Assembly: GCA_017555905.1 (NCBI GenBank)
Contig: JAFZFP010000019.1
Span: 1-45,190, forward strand
Source: Alistipes sp.
Lineage (GTDB): Bacteria > Bacteroidota > Bacteroidia > Bacteroidales > Rikenellaceae
DNA length: 45,190 bases
Direction: 5' to 3'
The notes under the pieces: generated by a model
The model's database searches: none
What the model was told of the DNA's origin: nothing
Seen by the model: only the letters and a program-made list of their open reading frames with translations
Part shown: piece by piece, positions 35,509-43,682 of the stretch
Position numbering within the stretch: the stretch's first letter is position 1
Layout of the letters: each line of letters starts with the position of its first letter
Position numbers and translations under genes: made by a program

Positions 35509-35538
35509 TATCTTTGTGGTTATTAGTGCGTCACTAAT
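35509..35538 (+). promoter_or_regulatory. Promoter -7 element and 5'-end hairpin upstream of ansA
   Basis: TATCTTTG (35509-35516) matches the Bacteroidota -7 element; no clean TTTG is found 19-20 bases upstream (TCTG is nearest). Directly after the expected start, ATTAGTG (35522-35528) and CACTAAT (35532-35538) form a perfect 7-bp inverted repeat with loop CGT. This may be a stabilising 5' stem-loop or an operator overlapping the start site. Confidence 0.55.
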
Positions 35539-35555
35539 GGCGTATTTAAGGAACA

Positions 35556-36593
35556 ATGAAGCGTTCATCAATACTTATAATATATACCGGTGGTACTATC
35601 GGTATGAAGACCGACGAGGCAACTGGCGCATTGGTGCCATTCGACTTCAGCGGTATCTATGAGGAGTTTCCCTCGCTCAAGCGTCTAAAGGTAGATTTAG
35701 AGGTGCTTACCATTAAGCCCCCAATTGACTCGTCTAACGTATCGACGGAGAACTGGGTGGATATGGCACGCCTCATTCGAGATAACTATAATCTCTACGA
35801 TGGCTTTGTGGTTTTGCACGGCACGGATACTATGTCCTATTCGGCAGCGGCCCTCAGTTTTATGCTTGAGAATCTCTCTAAGCCAGTGATATTTACCGGT
35901 AGTCAGATTCCTATTGGCATCCTTCGTACGGATGGTCGTGAGAACCTTATCACGGCTATTGAGATTGCAGGTGCGCACAACGAGAAGGGTGAACCATTGG
36001 TACCCGAGGTGGCCCTCTATTTTCAGAATAAACTTATGCGAGGCAACCGCACTACTAAGTTTAGTGCCGAGGCTCTCAACGCCTTTGCATCGTTCAACTA
36101 TACCGCTTTGGCCGATGTAGGTGTTAATATCCAATATAACACCTCGGCAATTATGCCATATTCGGAGGGTAAGGACAAGGAGTTCTATATCAGCGAGTCG
36201 CTCTGCAACGATATCGTCGTTGTGAAGCTCTTCCCAGGCATCCGTCCAGCAACGCTTAGAACGATGCTCTTGGAGAGTGGCGCACGTGGTGTTGTCCTTG
36301 AGACCTATGGTGCAGGAAATGCTCCTACGTCGGAGTGGTTTGTCGATTTGGTAAAAGAGGCTATCGACAGAGGCGTCGTGGTGGTAAATATCTCGCAGTG
36401 TAAGGATGGTATGGTGCAGATGCACCTTTATGAGACAGGTTTGGCATTGCAGGAGGCTGGCGTTGTGTCGGGTCAGGATATGACCATCGAGGCTGCAGTG
36501 ACGAAGTTGATGTACGTTTTAGGCAAAAATTTGCCACTTTCAGAAACTTTGCAGTTGATGCGTACACCTCTCCGAGGCGAATTTACAATGTAA
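35556..36593 (+). CDS. ansA: L-asparaginase, type I
   Basis: It hydrolyses asparagine to aspartate and ammonia. It has 345 residues with no signal peptide, so it is the cytoplasmic type I form. The catalytic Thr lies in YTGGTIGM (T11), and the second motif is VLHGTDTMSYSA (T90-D91). IFTGSQIPIG and YGAGNAP are conserved. It has its own promoter, 124 bases after tatD. Nearby glnA uses ammonia, but the genes are separate units. Confidence 0.94.
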   Translation: MKRSSILIIYTGGTIGMKTDEATGALVPFDFSGIYEEFPSLKRLKVDLEVLTIKPPIDSSNVSTENWVDMARLIRDNYNLYDGFVVLHGTDTMSYSAAALSFMLENLSKPVIFTGSQIPIGILRTDGRENLITAIEIAGAHNEKGEPLVPEVALYFQNKLMRGNRTTKFSAEALNAFASFNYTALADVGVNIQYNTSAIMPYSEGKDKEFYISESLCNDIVVVKLFPGIRPATLRTMLLESGARGVVLETYGAGNAPTSEWFVDLVKEAIDRGVVVVNISQCKDGMVQMHLYETGLALQEAGVVSGQDMTIEAAVTKLMYVLGKNLPLSETLQLMRTPLRGEFTM

Positions 36594-36850
36594 GACGTTG
36601 CATTTTTAAGAATTTATTTGTATATTTCGCTCTGTAAAATGTCTCAAAATGTAGCGCTGTAAGGGCAGAAAGTCTGCGTTGAGACGTGTAACGTATTGAT
36701 TGATATGATGTTTTGAAACTGTTGCAGGGAGATTGTGCCTTGTAACTTAGTGCGTTTGATATAGGCGAATAAGGAATAGAAAATTAAACTATAGAAAAGA
36801 AACATAGAAAACAACTACTAAAAATTACAAATTTTAACTAACAAAACGCT
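36594..36850 (+). promoter_or_regulatory. ansA-exbB spacer with a stem structure and candidate promoters
   Basis: There is no gene here. GTCTCAA (36641-36647) pairs with TTGAGAC (36679-36685), enclosing a small GCAGA/TCTGC hairpin (36665-36677), which indicates a folded RNA or regulator site. Promoter-like elements are imperfect: TTG, 20 bases, TATATTTC near 36605-36635, and TAACTTAG near 36752. The last 70 bases are A-rich, as before other highly expressed genes in this phylum. Confidence 0.4.
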
Positions 36851-37630
36851 ATGAAAAAATTATTTTTGGTTTTGGCAGCTGCTACCCTCTCTTTCGGCGC
36901 TGCTTATGCACAGGATGCTAATGAGGCACCCGCACAGGAGACCGCAGTAGAGCAGGTTGTAGCTCCAGAGGCTGACGCTGTTGAGGAGTTGGCAGGTGAG
37001 CCTATGCACTTCGCTCTTATGAAGAAGTTCTTGGAAGGTGGTTGGGAGTGGATGCTTCCAGTACTTGTCTGCTTGGTACTTGGTTTGGCTATCGCTATCG
37101 AGCGTATCCTTTACTTGACTATGGCTCAGATCAACACCAAGAAGTTCACTGAGGAGGTTGAGCGTTTGCTTAACGAGAAGGGCGTTGAGGCTGCTTTGGA
37201 GTATTGTCGCAACACACGTGGTCCTATCGCTTCTATCTACTATCAGGGTCTTTTGCGTTACGACCAGGGTCTTGAGGCTGTTGAGAAGGCTGTTGTATCT
37301 TACGGTTCAGTTCAGCAGGGTCATCTTGAGTCAGGTCTCTCTTGGATTTCATTGTTCATCGCTTTGTCTCCATCACTCGGTTTCATGGGTACCGTAGTAG
37401 GTATGATCCAGGCATTCGATGATATCCAGGCACAGGCAACTATCTCTCCAGCAGTCGTAGCAGGTGGTATCAAGGTTGCGCTTTTGACTACTATGTTGGG
37501 TCTTATCTCTGCAGTTATTCTTCAGGTGTTCTTCAACTACATCCTCTCTAAGATCGAGGGTCAGGTAGTTAAGATGGAGGATACTTCAATCACTTTGATT
37601 GATATGCTCACAGCATACAACAAGCGATAA
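36851..37630 (+). CDS. exbB: ExbB/TolQ/MotA-family proton channel protein
   Basis: The ExbB-like subunit of a proton-driven inner-membrane motor that energises outer-membrane processes through TonB or a similar partner. It has 259 residues. A signal-like first segment (MKKLFLVLAAATLSFGAAYA) and an acidic Ala/Glu/Pro stretch (21-50) precede the usual three transmembrane helices: about 66-90, 163-187 and 205-230. The cytoplasmic loop contains RGPIASIYYQGL, and the helix-2 motif SPSLGFMGTVVGMIQAF is diagnostic. It is the first gene of a four-gene operon with two ExbD proteins. The cleavable-looking extension is a Bacteroidota feature. Confidence 0.9.
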   Translation: MKKLFLVLAAATLSFGAAYAQDANEAPAQETAVEQVVAPEADAVEELAGEPMHFALMKKFLEGGWEWMLPVLVCLVLGLAIAIERILYLTMAQINTKKFTEEVERLLNEKGVEAALEYCRNTRGPIASIYYQGLLRYDQGLEAVEKAVVSYGSVQQGHLESGLSWISLFIALSPSLGFMGTVVGMIQAFDDIQAQATISPAVVAGGIKVALLTTMLGLISAVILQVFFNYILSKIEGQVVKMEDTSITLIDMLTAYNKR

Positions 37631-37662
37631 TTTAGACCTAATTCAAATAAGTTAAGTCAATT

Positions 37663-38628
37663 ATGAAAAAATTACATAGTTACATATTCTTGGCTTTCGC
37701 CCTCGTATCTATTGCGATGGTAGCGTGGGCAATTAGCGCAGGTTGGAATGCTCCAGACTCTGCAAAGATTGCTAACAGCACACCACTCGTACAGCAGTTC
37801 GACGAGAACGGCGTAGCCGTGAATACAGAAGATGACCAGCCGGTGGCCGTAGAGTCGACATCGGAGGGTATCCGAGCTCTTGGCATCATCTTCGCCAACC
37901 AGCTCGAAGAGGGTATCCTCACTCCAGAGGGTATCGAGGCAGAGCAGGAGAAGCTCCAGAACACTGTAGAGAATCTCATCCCTGCATACGAGGCAAAGGT
38001 TAGCGCAAGCCGCGAGGAGGCTACAGCTGCTCAGGCTAAGATCGCTGAGTTGAGCGAGGTTAAGCGTCTCAGCGCAGCTCAGAAGCGCGAGCTTGAGGCT
38101 GCTAAGACTGTAGAGTCAAACTTCAAGGCTTTGAACGACACTCTCAACCAGCACCGCGAGAACGTATCTATTATGGAGGAGAACATCGCTTCTTCTATCA
38201 AGGCTAACGACGAGGCTCGTCAGAATGGTGAGAACATAGTGGCTTTGGCTACTGCTATCCACTGGAACCTTATGTGGTTCTACTTCTTGATGGTATTCTC
38301 AATCTCATTCATCATTATCGGTGCTATCTGGAATATGATGCTTGATGCAGGTGGTTTGAAGAAGACCGTTCTTTCAATCCTCGTTGTAGCAGGTGTTGTA
38401 GCAGTTGCTTACTTCATCGCTCGTGGCAATGGCTGGGCTGATGGTGCAACTTTGAAGGATGCAGCAGGTTATGATCTTGGTATCGGTACAGATCCTACTA
38501 CTCGTACAGTATTCGGTGAGTTCGAGTATATGATGGCTGATACTAGCATTATGGTAACTTACATCACATTTGCCGGTGCAGCATTGGCAGCAATCCTTTC
38601 GGCTGTTCGTGGTATCTTTAAATCGTAG
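37663..38628 (+). CDS. Unknown membrane protein with long coiled coil, inside the Exb operon
   Basis: I do not recognise a named family. The 321 residues comprise a transmembrane helix or uncleaved signal (7-26), a soluble region that is strongly coiled-coil and Ala/Glu/Lys-rich (about 90-195, with EAKVSASREEATAAQAKIAEL), then three hydrophobic segments (203-224, 235-253, 295-315) with a short loop. It starts 32 bases after exbB and ends 5 bases before exbD, so cotranscription is certain enough to suggest a stable partner of the motor. A periplasmic coiled coil could span towards peptidoglycan or bind a TonB-like protein; this is inference only. Confidence 0.8.
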   Translation: MKKLHSYIFLAFALVSIAMVAWAISAGWNAPDSAKIANSTPLVQQFDENGVAVNTEDDQPVAVESTSEGIRALGIIFANQLEEGILTPEGIEAEQEKLQNTVENLIPAYEAKVSASREEATAAQAKIAELSEVKRLSAAQKRELEAAKTVESNFKALNDTLNQHRENVSIMEENIASSIKANDEARQNGENIVALATAIHWNLMWFYFLMVFSISFIIIGAIWNMMLDAGGLKKTVLSILVVAGVVAVAYFIARGNGWADGATLKDAAGYDLGIGTDPTTRTVFGEFEYMMADTSIMVTYITFAGAALAAILSAVRGIFKS

Positions 38629-38633
38629 TTAAT

Positions 38634-39230
38634 ATGGCAAAAACTAAGAAAAAGGCTGGAGATATCAACTCCAGTTCAATGGCGGATATCGCTTTCCTGC
38701 TGTTGATATTCTTCTTGGTGACAACTACGATGGATGTTGACACAGGTATGAAGCGTACGCTTCCACCTTGGATCGACCCTACGGAACAGCAGAATGATGT
38801 TGATGTAAATGAGCGTAACGTACTTAAGGTAAACGTATCGCGTAGCGGTGCTATTATGGTTGGCACCGATGAGTATCGTCCTAACGACTTGCGTCGTAGC
38901 GGTGAGCACTCACGTCTTTCTCGCGAGGTTTATTACTTCCTTGTAGATCCTAACCGTTCTGATAAGGAGGCTAAGACCATCGACGGAGGTACTTACAACA
39001 TCAGCAAGGGTCTTGTGTCCCTAAAGGCCGATGACGAGACAGAGTATAAGGTATATCTTAAGGTTCAGGATGAGTTGACTCACGCCTTCAACCTCTATCG
39101 TGACGATATCGCGCGCGAGGTATATGGTATGGCTTATGATGAGTTGAGCGAGCTTGAGGCGCAGAATATACGTAAGGCTGTACGAATGCAGATTTCAGAG
39201 GCAGAACCTAACGATCAAACAAAGAAGTAG
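38634..39230 (+). CDS. exbD: ExbD/TolR-family protein (long form)
   Basis: A biopolymer transport protein of 198 residues. A basic N-tail (MAKTKKKAGD) leads to one transmembrane helix with the conserved proton-path Asp (SSMADIAFLLLIFFLVTTTMD, D18), then the periplasmic domain. The periplasmic part is longer than the usual ExbD (about 140 residues in total) because of an insertion around residues 85-125 (LSREVYYFLVDPNRSDKEAKTI) and a charged C-terminus. It is one of two ExbD paralogs in tandem, suggesting a heteromeric ExbD pair beneath one ExbB. Confidence 0.9.
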   Translation: MAKTKKKAGDINSSSMADIAFLLLIFFLVTTTMDVDTGMKRTLPPWIDPTEQQNDVDVNERNVLKVNVSRSGAIMVGTDEYRPNDLRRSGEHSRLSREVYYFLVDPNRSDKEAKTIDGGTYNISKGLVSLKADDETEYKVYLKVQDELTHAFNLYRDDIAREVYGMAYDELSELEAQNIRKAVRMQISEAEPNDQTKK

Positions 39231-39232
39231 TT

Positions 39233-39691
39233 ATGGCAGTAATGGCAAAAAAGGGCAAGCGTGAAGTGCCCGCAATGTCGACATCATCACTTCCCGATAT
39301 CGTATTTATGCTTCTCTTCTTCTTTATGGCAGCAACTACGATGCGTGAGGTAGATCCATTGGTATCTGTGCAGATGCCTGAGGCTAATGAGATCACTGAG
39401 CTCGACAAGAAGAATCTTGTGAATATTTGGATGGGTAAGCCACTTGGCGCTGCCAAGGGCGAGGATGCGTTGAAGATTCAGCTCAACGATCAGACCCGTG
39501 AGGTAGAGGATATTCGTGACTTCATCTCAGCAACAACAGTAACTAAGGGCGTAGGTCCTAACGATATCGTTGTCAATTTGCGCGTTGATGAGGGTGCAAC
39601 TGTAGGTAAGCTTACTGCTGTAAAGCAGGAGTTGCGTAAGGCAGAGGCGCTTAACATCTCATACGCAGCACGTGCGATGGAGAATAAGTAA
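39233..39691 (+). CDS. exbD: ExbD/TolR-family protein (short form)
   Basis: The second ExbD, 152 residues (149 if it starts at ATG 39242). The helix STSSLPDIVFMLLFFFMAATTM carries the conserved Asp in SxxDI; the Ser-Leu-Pro-Asp order differs from the SMAD of the first copy. The periplasmic domain is of standard length, with VVNLRVDEGATVGKLTAVKQELRKA matching the ExbD C-terminal helix. It begins two bases after the stop of the previous gene, so translation is coupled. It ends the operon before a UUCG terminator. No tonB gene is present here. Confidence 0.9.
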   Translation: MAVMAKKGKREVPAMSTSSLPDIVFMLLFFFMAATTMREVDPLVSVQMPEANEITELDKKNLVNIWMGKPLGAAKGEDALKIQLNDQTREVEDIRDFISATTVTKGVGPNDIVVNLRVDEGATVGKLTAVKQELRKAEALNISYAARAMENK

Positions 39692-39713
39692 TCTCTACGT
39701 AAATTTGAAAGTG

Positions 39714-39745
39714 GAGGCAACCTTCGGGTTGCCTCTATTTTTTTT
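39714..39745 (+). terminator. Rho-independent terminator of the Exb operon
   Basis: GAGGCAACC (39714-39722), TTCG tetraloop, GGTTGCCTC (39727-39735), then TATTTTTTTTT. A nine-pair perfect stem closed by the very stable C(UUCG)G loop. Confidence 0.95.
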
Positions 39746-40092
39746 GAGTGTATTGATTGGTAAAAGTATTTGGGTGAATAGATGGCGAATAGGTGTGTTG
39801 GGAGGGGTTGTGAGAGGGAGGAGTGTATTGTATGGTGGAGTGTATATATGGGCTAAGGCGTAGGGTAGAGGACTCTCTTTTGATGTGATTATAGAGTGAT
39901 GTTAGGAGGGGGTGAGTGATGAGATAGAGAGCGATGGGTAGTGCCATAGTATTGCGTATAACGGCCGATTAGCCTATCTCTGGTTGGTTTATACCTATGT
40001 ATATTAATGTAGGCATAGTAAGTGGGGGGCTTAGAGGAGTCTATGTGAAATAATGGATGTGTATGGGCGGTATTGTTGGCGTAAGGTTATAC
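39746..40092. other. G-rich, C-poor gap between converging operons
   Basis: No gene is seen. From about 39746 to 39960 the plus strand is very rich in G and nearly free of C (about ten C in some 215 bases by eye). It includes GGGAGGGG and GAGAGGGAGG (39800-39821), an imperfect G-quadruplex candidate, and a GGAGGGGG run near 39905. The short frames crossing it (such as 39672-39863 plus) are low-complexity and not believed. This could be decayed sequence under strand-biased mutation, or structured DNA at a transcription-convergence zone. Confidence 0.6.
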
Positions 40093-40125
40093 AAAAAAGG
40101 AGTTGTCACTTGCTGACAACTCCTT
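40093..40125 (-). terminator. Terminator of the pgk-M13 peptidase unit
   Basis: AAGGAGTTGTCA (40097-40108) pairs perfectly with TGACAACTCCTT (40114-40125), 12 pairs with a 5-base loop. Read on the minus strand, the stem is followed by six T (40093-40098 as A on the plus strand, overlapping the stem end). It lies 45 bases beyond the peptidase stop. Confidence 0.9.
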
Positions 40126-40170
40126 CTTGTATGAGTTATGAACTCGCGCTCCTAACTATTTATAGCCATA

Positions 40171-42198
40171 TTACCAGATGATAACACGCTCCTCAACAGG
40201 CATATACATTGCATCCTCCTCGGTTACGTTGAATGCGTCGTACCAAGACTGGATGTTGCGCAATGTAGCGTTTACTCGGTTGCGACCCAAAGAGTGTACA
40301 TCAACCTTTGTGAGACGCTCCTTCTCCTGGTCGGTGATGTTCTGAGCCCAAAGGGTAGCATAACCGATGTAGAAGCGCTGCTCGCCAGTGAAGCCGTCGA
40401 TATCTTCTGGACGACCCTCTGCCCAAGCATAGTCGGTAAGACCTGTGAATGCAAGGCGCAAGCCACCCTGGTCAGCGATGTTCTCGCCCAAAGAGAACTT
40501 GCCATCAGCGAACAAGCCTGGCAAAATCTCGATAGCGTTGAACTGCTCAACCAATACAGCGGTCTTCTTCTCGAATGCCTCGCGATCCCCCTTAGTCCAC
40601 CAATCGAGCATATTACCCATCTTGTCGAACTGAGAACCCTGGTCGTCGAAGCCGTGAGTCATCTCGTGAGCGATAACCACGCCGATAGCACCATAGTTTA
40701 CAGCGTCGTCAGCGTTAGGGTTGTAGAATGGAGGCTGAAGGATTGCTGCAGGGAAGCAGATCTCGTTTGTTGTAGGCATATAGTATGCGTTTACCATCTG
40801 AGGTGGCATCATCCACTTCTCGCGGTCTACGGCCTTACCTACCTCAGACATAGAGTCGGCAGTGTACCAGCGGTTAGCCTCGAGTACATTCTCCCAATAA
40901 CTCTTTGCAGGATCCACAACCAAAGTTGTATAGTCCTTCCACTTGTTAGGGTAGCCAATCTTCACGGTGAAGGCCTCGAGTTTCTCCTGAGCCTTAACCT
41001 TTGTAGCGTCGCTCATCCAATCCAAAGCGTCGATATGCTTAGAGAATGCCTTCTGGATGTTAGAAACCATCTTCTCTACGCGAGCCTTCTCGCTCTCTGG
41101 GAAGTACTTAGCCACATACATCTGACCTACAGCCTCTGAGAGGATGTTGTTAGGCACACCCATAGCGCGCTTCCAGCGTGGACGAATCTCCTGAGTGCCA
41201 GACATAGTCTTGCCGAAGAACTCGAACGATGCTACTGCGAAGTCCTCGCTGAGGTATGACGCAGCATTAGAGATGTAGTGTGAAGCAACGTATGCCTTCA
41301 ATGCCTCCAACGATGTTGTAGAGAGTACATTGAGGATGTTGGTGAATGATGAAGGCTGGCTAACTACAATTTTGTCGATGTTTTCAACACCCATAGTCTT
41401 GAAGTAGGCATCCCAATCTACGCCTACGAAAGCGATCTTGAAAGCCTCGTAAGTGAATGGGTTGTAGCCCTTCTGGATGTCGCGGCACTCTACGTTAGAC
41501 CAAGACTTCTCAGCGATAGCATCCTCAACGGCAACAACGTCTGCAACCATCTTCTCGATGTCGCCCTCAACGCCAGCCAAGGTGAAGATCTTGTTGAGGT
41601 ATGTGTGGTATGCCTCCTTGATCTCAGCATTCTTCTGGTCGATGTAGTAGTCGCGGTTACCCATACCGAGGCCGCCCTGCTCCATATAGAGAATGGTTAT
41701 ATTGCTATCCTCGAGGTCAGCACCTGGGTAGCTGTAGAAGAATGTGCCTACGCCATCGGTGTGGAGGTTAGCGATAGATGCGATGAGTGCCTCGCGGCTA
41801 TCTGTTGCAAGGATGGCGTTGAGAGCCTCACGGATAGGCTCTGCACCCTCACGGTTAAGACGCTCCTCATCGAGACCCATCTTATACAAGTCTGAAATTT
41901 TCTGCTCTACGCTACCGAACTCGGCCTCGCTCTTAGCCATCTCGCTGAAGAGCTCGTTGATACGAATCTCGTTGTTCTCACGCAATACGTCGAAAGAGCC
42001 GTAGCGAGAGTACTCAGGCTTGAGAGGGTTGTTCTTCTGCCAACCACCTGTAGCCCACTGGTAGAAGTCGTCGTTACGAACGATAGTCTCGTCGAAGTTG
42101 TTCACGTCGATAGCAGGCACCTCTGCTTGCTTGTCCTGGTTTGTTGCACACGCAGTCATAGTAAGTGCTGATGCCAAAATGATAAATAGTTTTTTCAT
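40171..42198 (-). CDS. pepO: M13-family zinc metallopeptidase, lipoprotein (PepO/neprilysin-like)
   Basis: A zinc endopeptidase of 675 residues, the full M13 length. The signal MKKLFIILASALTMTA ends at lipobox Cys17, so it is anchored in the envelope. The active site is H511-E-M-T-H515 with the third ligand E572 in GENIADQGG; the substrate-binding N470-A-Y-Y is present and the C-terminus ends in VIIW, as is typical. It probably trims or degrades peptides in the periplasm or at the cell surface. It follows pgk by 39 bases and may be cotranscribed with it. Confidence 0.94.
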   Translation of the reverse strand: MKKLFIILASALTMTACATNQDKQAEVPAIDVNNFDETIVRNDDFYQWATGGWQKNNPLKPEYSRYGSFDVLRENNEIRINELFSEMAKSEAEFGSVEQKISDLYKMGLDEERLNREGAEPIREALNAILATDSREALIASIANLHTDGVGTFFYSYPGADLEDSNITILYMEQGGLGMGNRDYYIDQKNAEIKEAYHTYLNKIFTLAGVEGDIEKMVADVVAVEDAIAEKSWSNVECRDIQKGYNPFTYEAFKIAFVGVDWDAYFKTMGVENIDKIVVSQPSSFTNILNVLSTTSLEALKAYVASHYISNAASYLSEDFAVASFEFFGKTMSGTQEIRPRWKRAMGVPNNILSEAVGQMYVAKYFPESEKARVEKMVSNIQKAFSKHIDALDWMSDATKVKAQEKLEAFTVKIGYPNKWKDYTTLVVDPAKSYWENVLEANRWYTADSMSEVGKAVDREKWMMPPQMVNAYYMPTTNEICFPAAILQPPFYNPNADDAVNYGAIGVVIAHEMTHGFDDQGSQFDKMGNMLDWWTKGDREAFEKKTAVLVEQFNAIEILPGLFADGKFSLGENIADQGGLRLAFTGLTDYAWAEGRPEDIDGFTGEQRFYIGYATLWAQNITDQEKERLTKVDVHSLGRNRVNATLRNIQSWYDAFNVTEEDAMYMPVEERVIIW

Positions 42199-42237
42199 AT
42201 TTTCAGTTTAAGGTTATTACGTTAAACGTGTGGTTGC

Positions 42238-43497
42238 CTACTTTCTGATAGCAGCAACACCTGGGAGCTCCTTACCCTCCATATACTCCAAGAGGGCACC
42301 ACCACCTGTTGATACGTATGATACTCTGTCGGCCAAACCAAACTTGTTGATGCACGCTACAGAGTCGCCACCACCGATGAGTGAGTATGCACCCTTGTCA
42401 GTAGCCTCAGCGATAGCCTCAGCCACGGCGCGTGAACCTGTAGAGAACTTGTTGATCTCGAATACGCCTACAGGGCCATTCCAAAGGATGGTCTTGCAAC
42501 CCAAGATGTGCTCGCGGAACTTAGCCTTACCGCCAGAAGCGATGTCCACACCCTCCCACTCGTCTGGGATGTTGTTTGCTGGAGCCTCCTGAGTATTTGC
42601 TGACTCAGAGAAGTCGTCGCAGATAAGTGCATCTGGTGAGCGAAGGATCTTCACGCCACGCTCCTGGGCCTTCTTCAAAATCTCGAGTGCTACAGGGAAC
42701 ATATCTGGCTCGCAGATAGACTTACCCTCCTGGCCACCCTCAGCACCAGCGAAGGTATAGGTCATACCGCCACCAATGATGATTGAGTCCACCTTCTCCA
42801 TAAGTTTCTCGATGATGGTAATCTTTGTAGATACCTTCGAACCACCGATGATAGCGCAGAATGGACGCTCTGGGTTCTCCATAACGCCGTCAATAGCCTT
42901 AAGCTCGTTCTCCATAACGTAGCCGAACATCTTGTCCTGTGGGAAGTAGTCGGCGATGAGTGCTGTAGAGGCGTGAGCGCGGTGAGCAGTACCGAATGCG
43001 TCGTTGATGTAGCAGTCGGCGTATGAAGCAAGGCGCTTCACGAACTCCTTCTGTGACTCCTTAACAGCCTTCTTAGCCTCCTTCTTCTCCTCCTCGGTAG
43101 CATCCTCAGCCAAGCCGCGAGGCTTGCCCTCCTCCTCAGCGTAGAAACGCAAGTTCTCGAGCAACATCACCTCACCTGGCTTAAGTGCCTTAGCCATCTC
43201 TGCGGCACGCTCACCCATACAGTCACCAGCGAAGGCTACCTTCTGGCCGAGGCGCTCCTCGATAGCGTAGATAATCTGCTCCAAAGAGTACTTTGTATCT
43301 GGATTCTTCTTAGGACGACCGAGGTGCGACATAAGAATCACAGAGCCACCACCAGCCAATACCTTCTTAATAGTAGGGATTGCTGCGCGGATACGAGTGT
43401 CATCAGTAACCTTACCCTCGCTATTGAGAGGTACGTTAAAGTCTACACGGATGATTGCTCTCTTACCTGAGAAATTGTAGTTGTCAATAGCAAACAT
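42238..43497 (-). CDS. pgk: Phosphoglycerate kinase
   Basis: The glycolytic enzyme that makes ATP from 1,3-bisphosphoglycerate. It has 419 residues, slightly long, with the Bacteroidota insert near residues 125-150 ([20 protein letters not shown]). RVDFNVPL (17-24), [29 protein letters not shown] and the nucleotide-binding GGGDS near the C-terminus are all intact. It has its own promoter upstream and the M13 peptidase gene downstream. Confidence 0.97.
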   Translation of the reverse strand: MFAIDNYNFSGKRAIIRVDFNVPLNSEGKVTDDTRIRAAIPTIKKVLAGGGSVILMSHLGRPKKNPDTKYSLEQIIYAIEERLGQKVAFAGDCMGERAAEMAKALKPGEVMLLENLRFYAEEEGKPRGLAEDATEEEKKEAKKAVKESQKEFVKRLASYADCYINDAFGTAHRAHASTALIADYFPQDKMFGYVMENELKAIDGVMENPERPFCAIIGGSKVSTKITIIEKLMEKVDSIIIGGGMTYTFAGAEGGQEGKSICEPDMFPVALEILKKAQERGVKILRSPDALICDDFSESANTQEAPANNIPDEWEGVDIASGGKAKFREHILGCKTILWNGPVGVFEINKFSTGSRAVAEAIAEATDKGAYSLIGGGDSVACINKFGLADRVSYVSTGGGALLEYMEGKELPGVAAIRK

Positions 43498-43548
43498 AAT
43501 CTTTATATTTTAGTTAAACATTGTCCTTGATTAGACATACTTACTCTG

Positions 43549-43556
43549 CAAAGTTA
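43549..43556 (-). promoter_or_regulatory. Promoter -7 element of pgk
   Basis: TAACTTTG on the minus strand (43549-43556), a full consensus match, with a GATAACTTTGC context shared with other genes here. The nearest TTG upstream (43580-43582) is 23 bases away, longer than usual, so the -33 element is uncertain. The 5' UTR would be about 45 bases. Confidence 0.6.
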
Positions 43557-43682
43557 TCGATTTTTTTTGATAATTTCTACAATTATACCTATTTATATTA
43601 GTACGATAGGTTCATTTTATTCTCTTATATAGCCTTGCGACCTCCTCGTTTATGCTTTTAGACGATTGGATCGAGGCAATTA

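Noticed and set aside
39672-39863. 63-codon frame after exbD
   Set aside because: It crosses the UUCG terminator and the G-rich gap; Gly/Val/Trp-rich low-complexity product.
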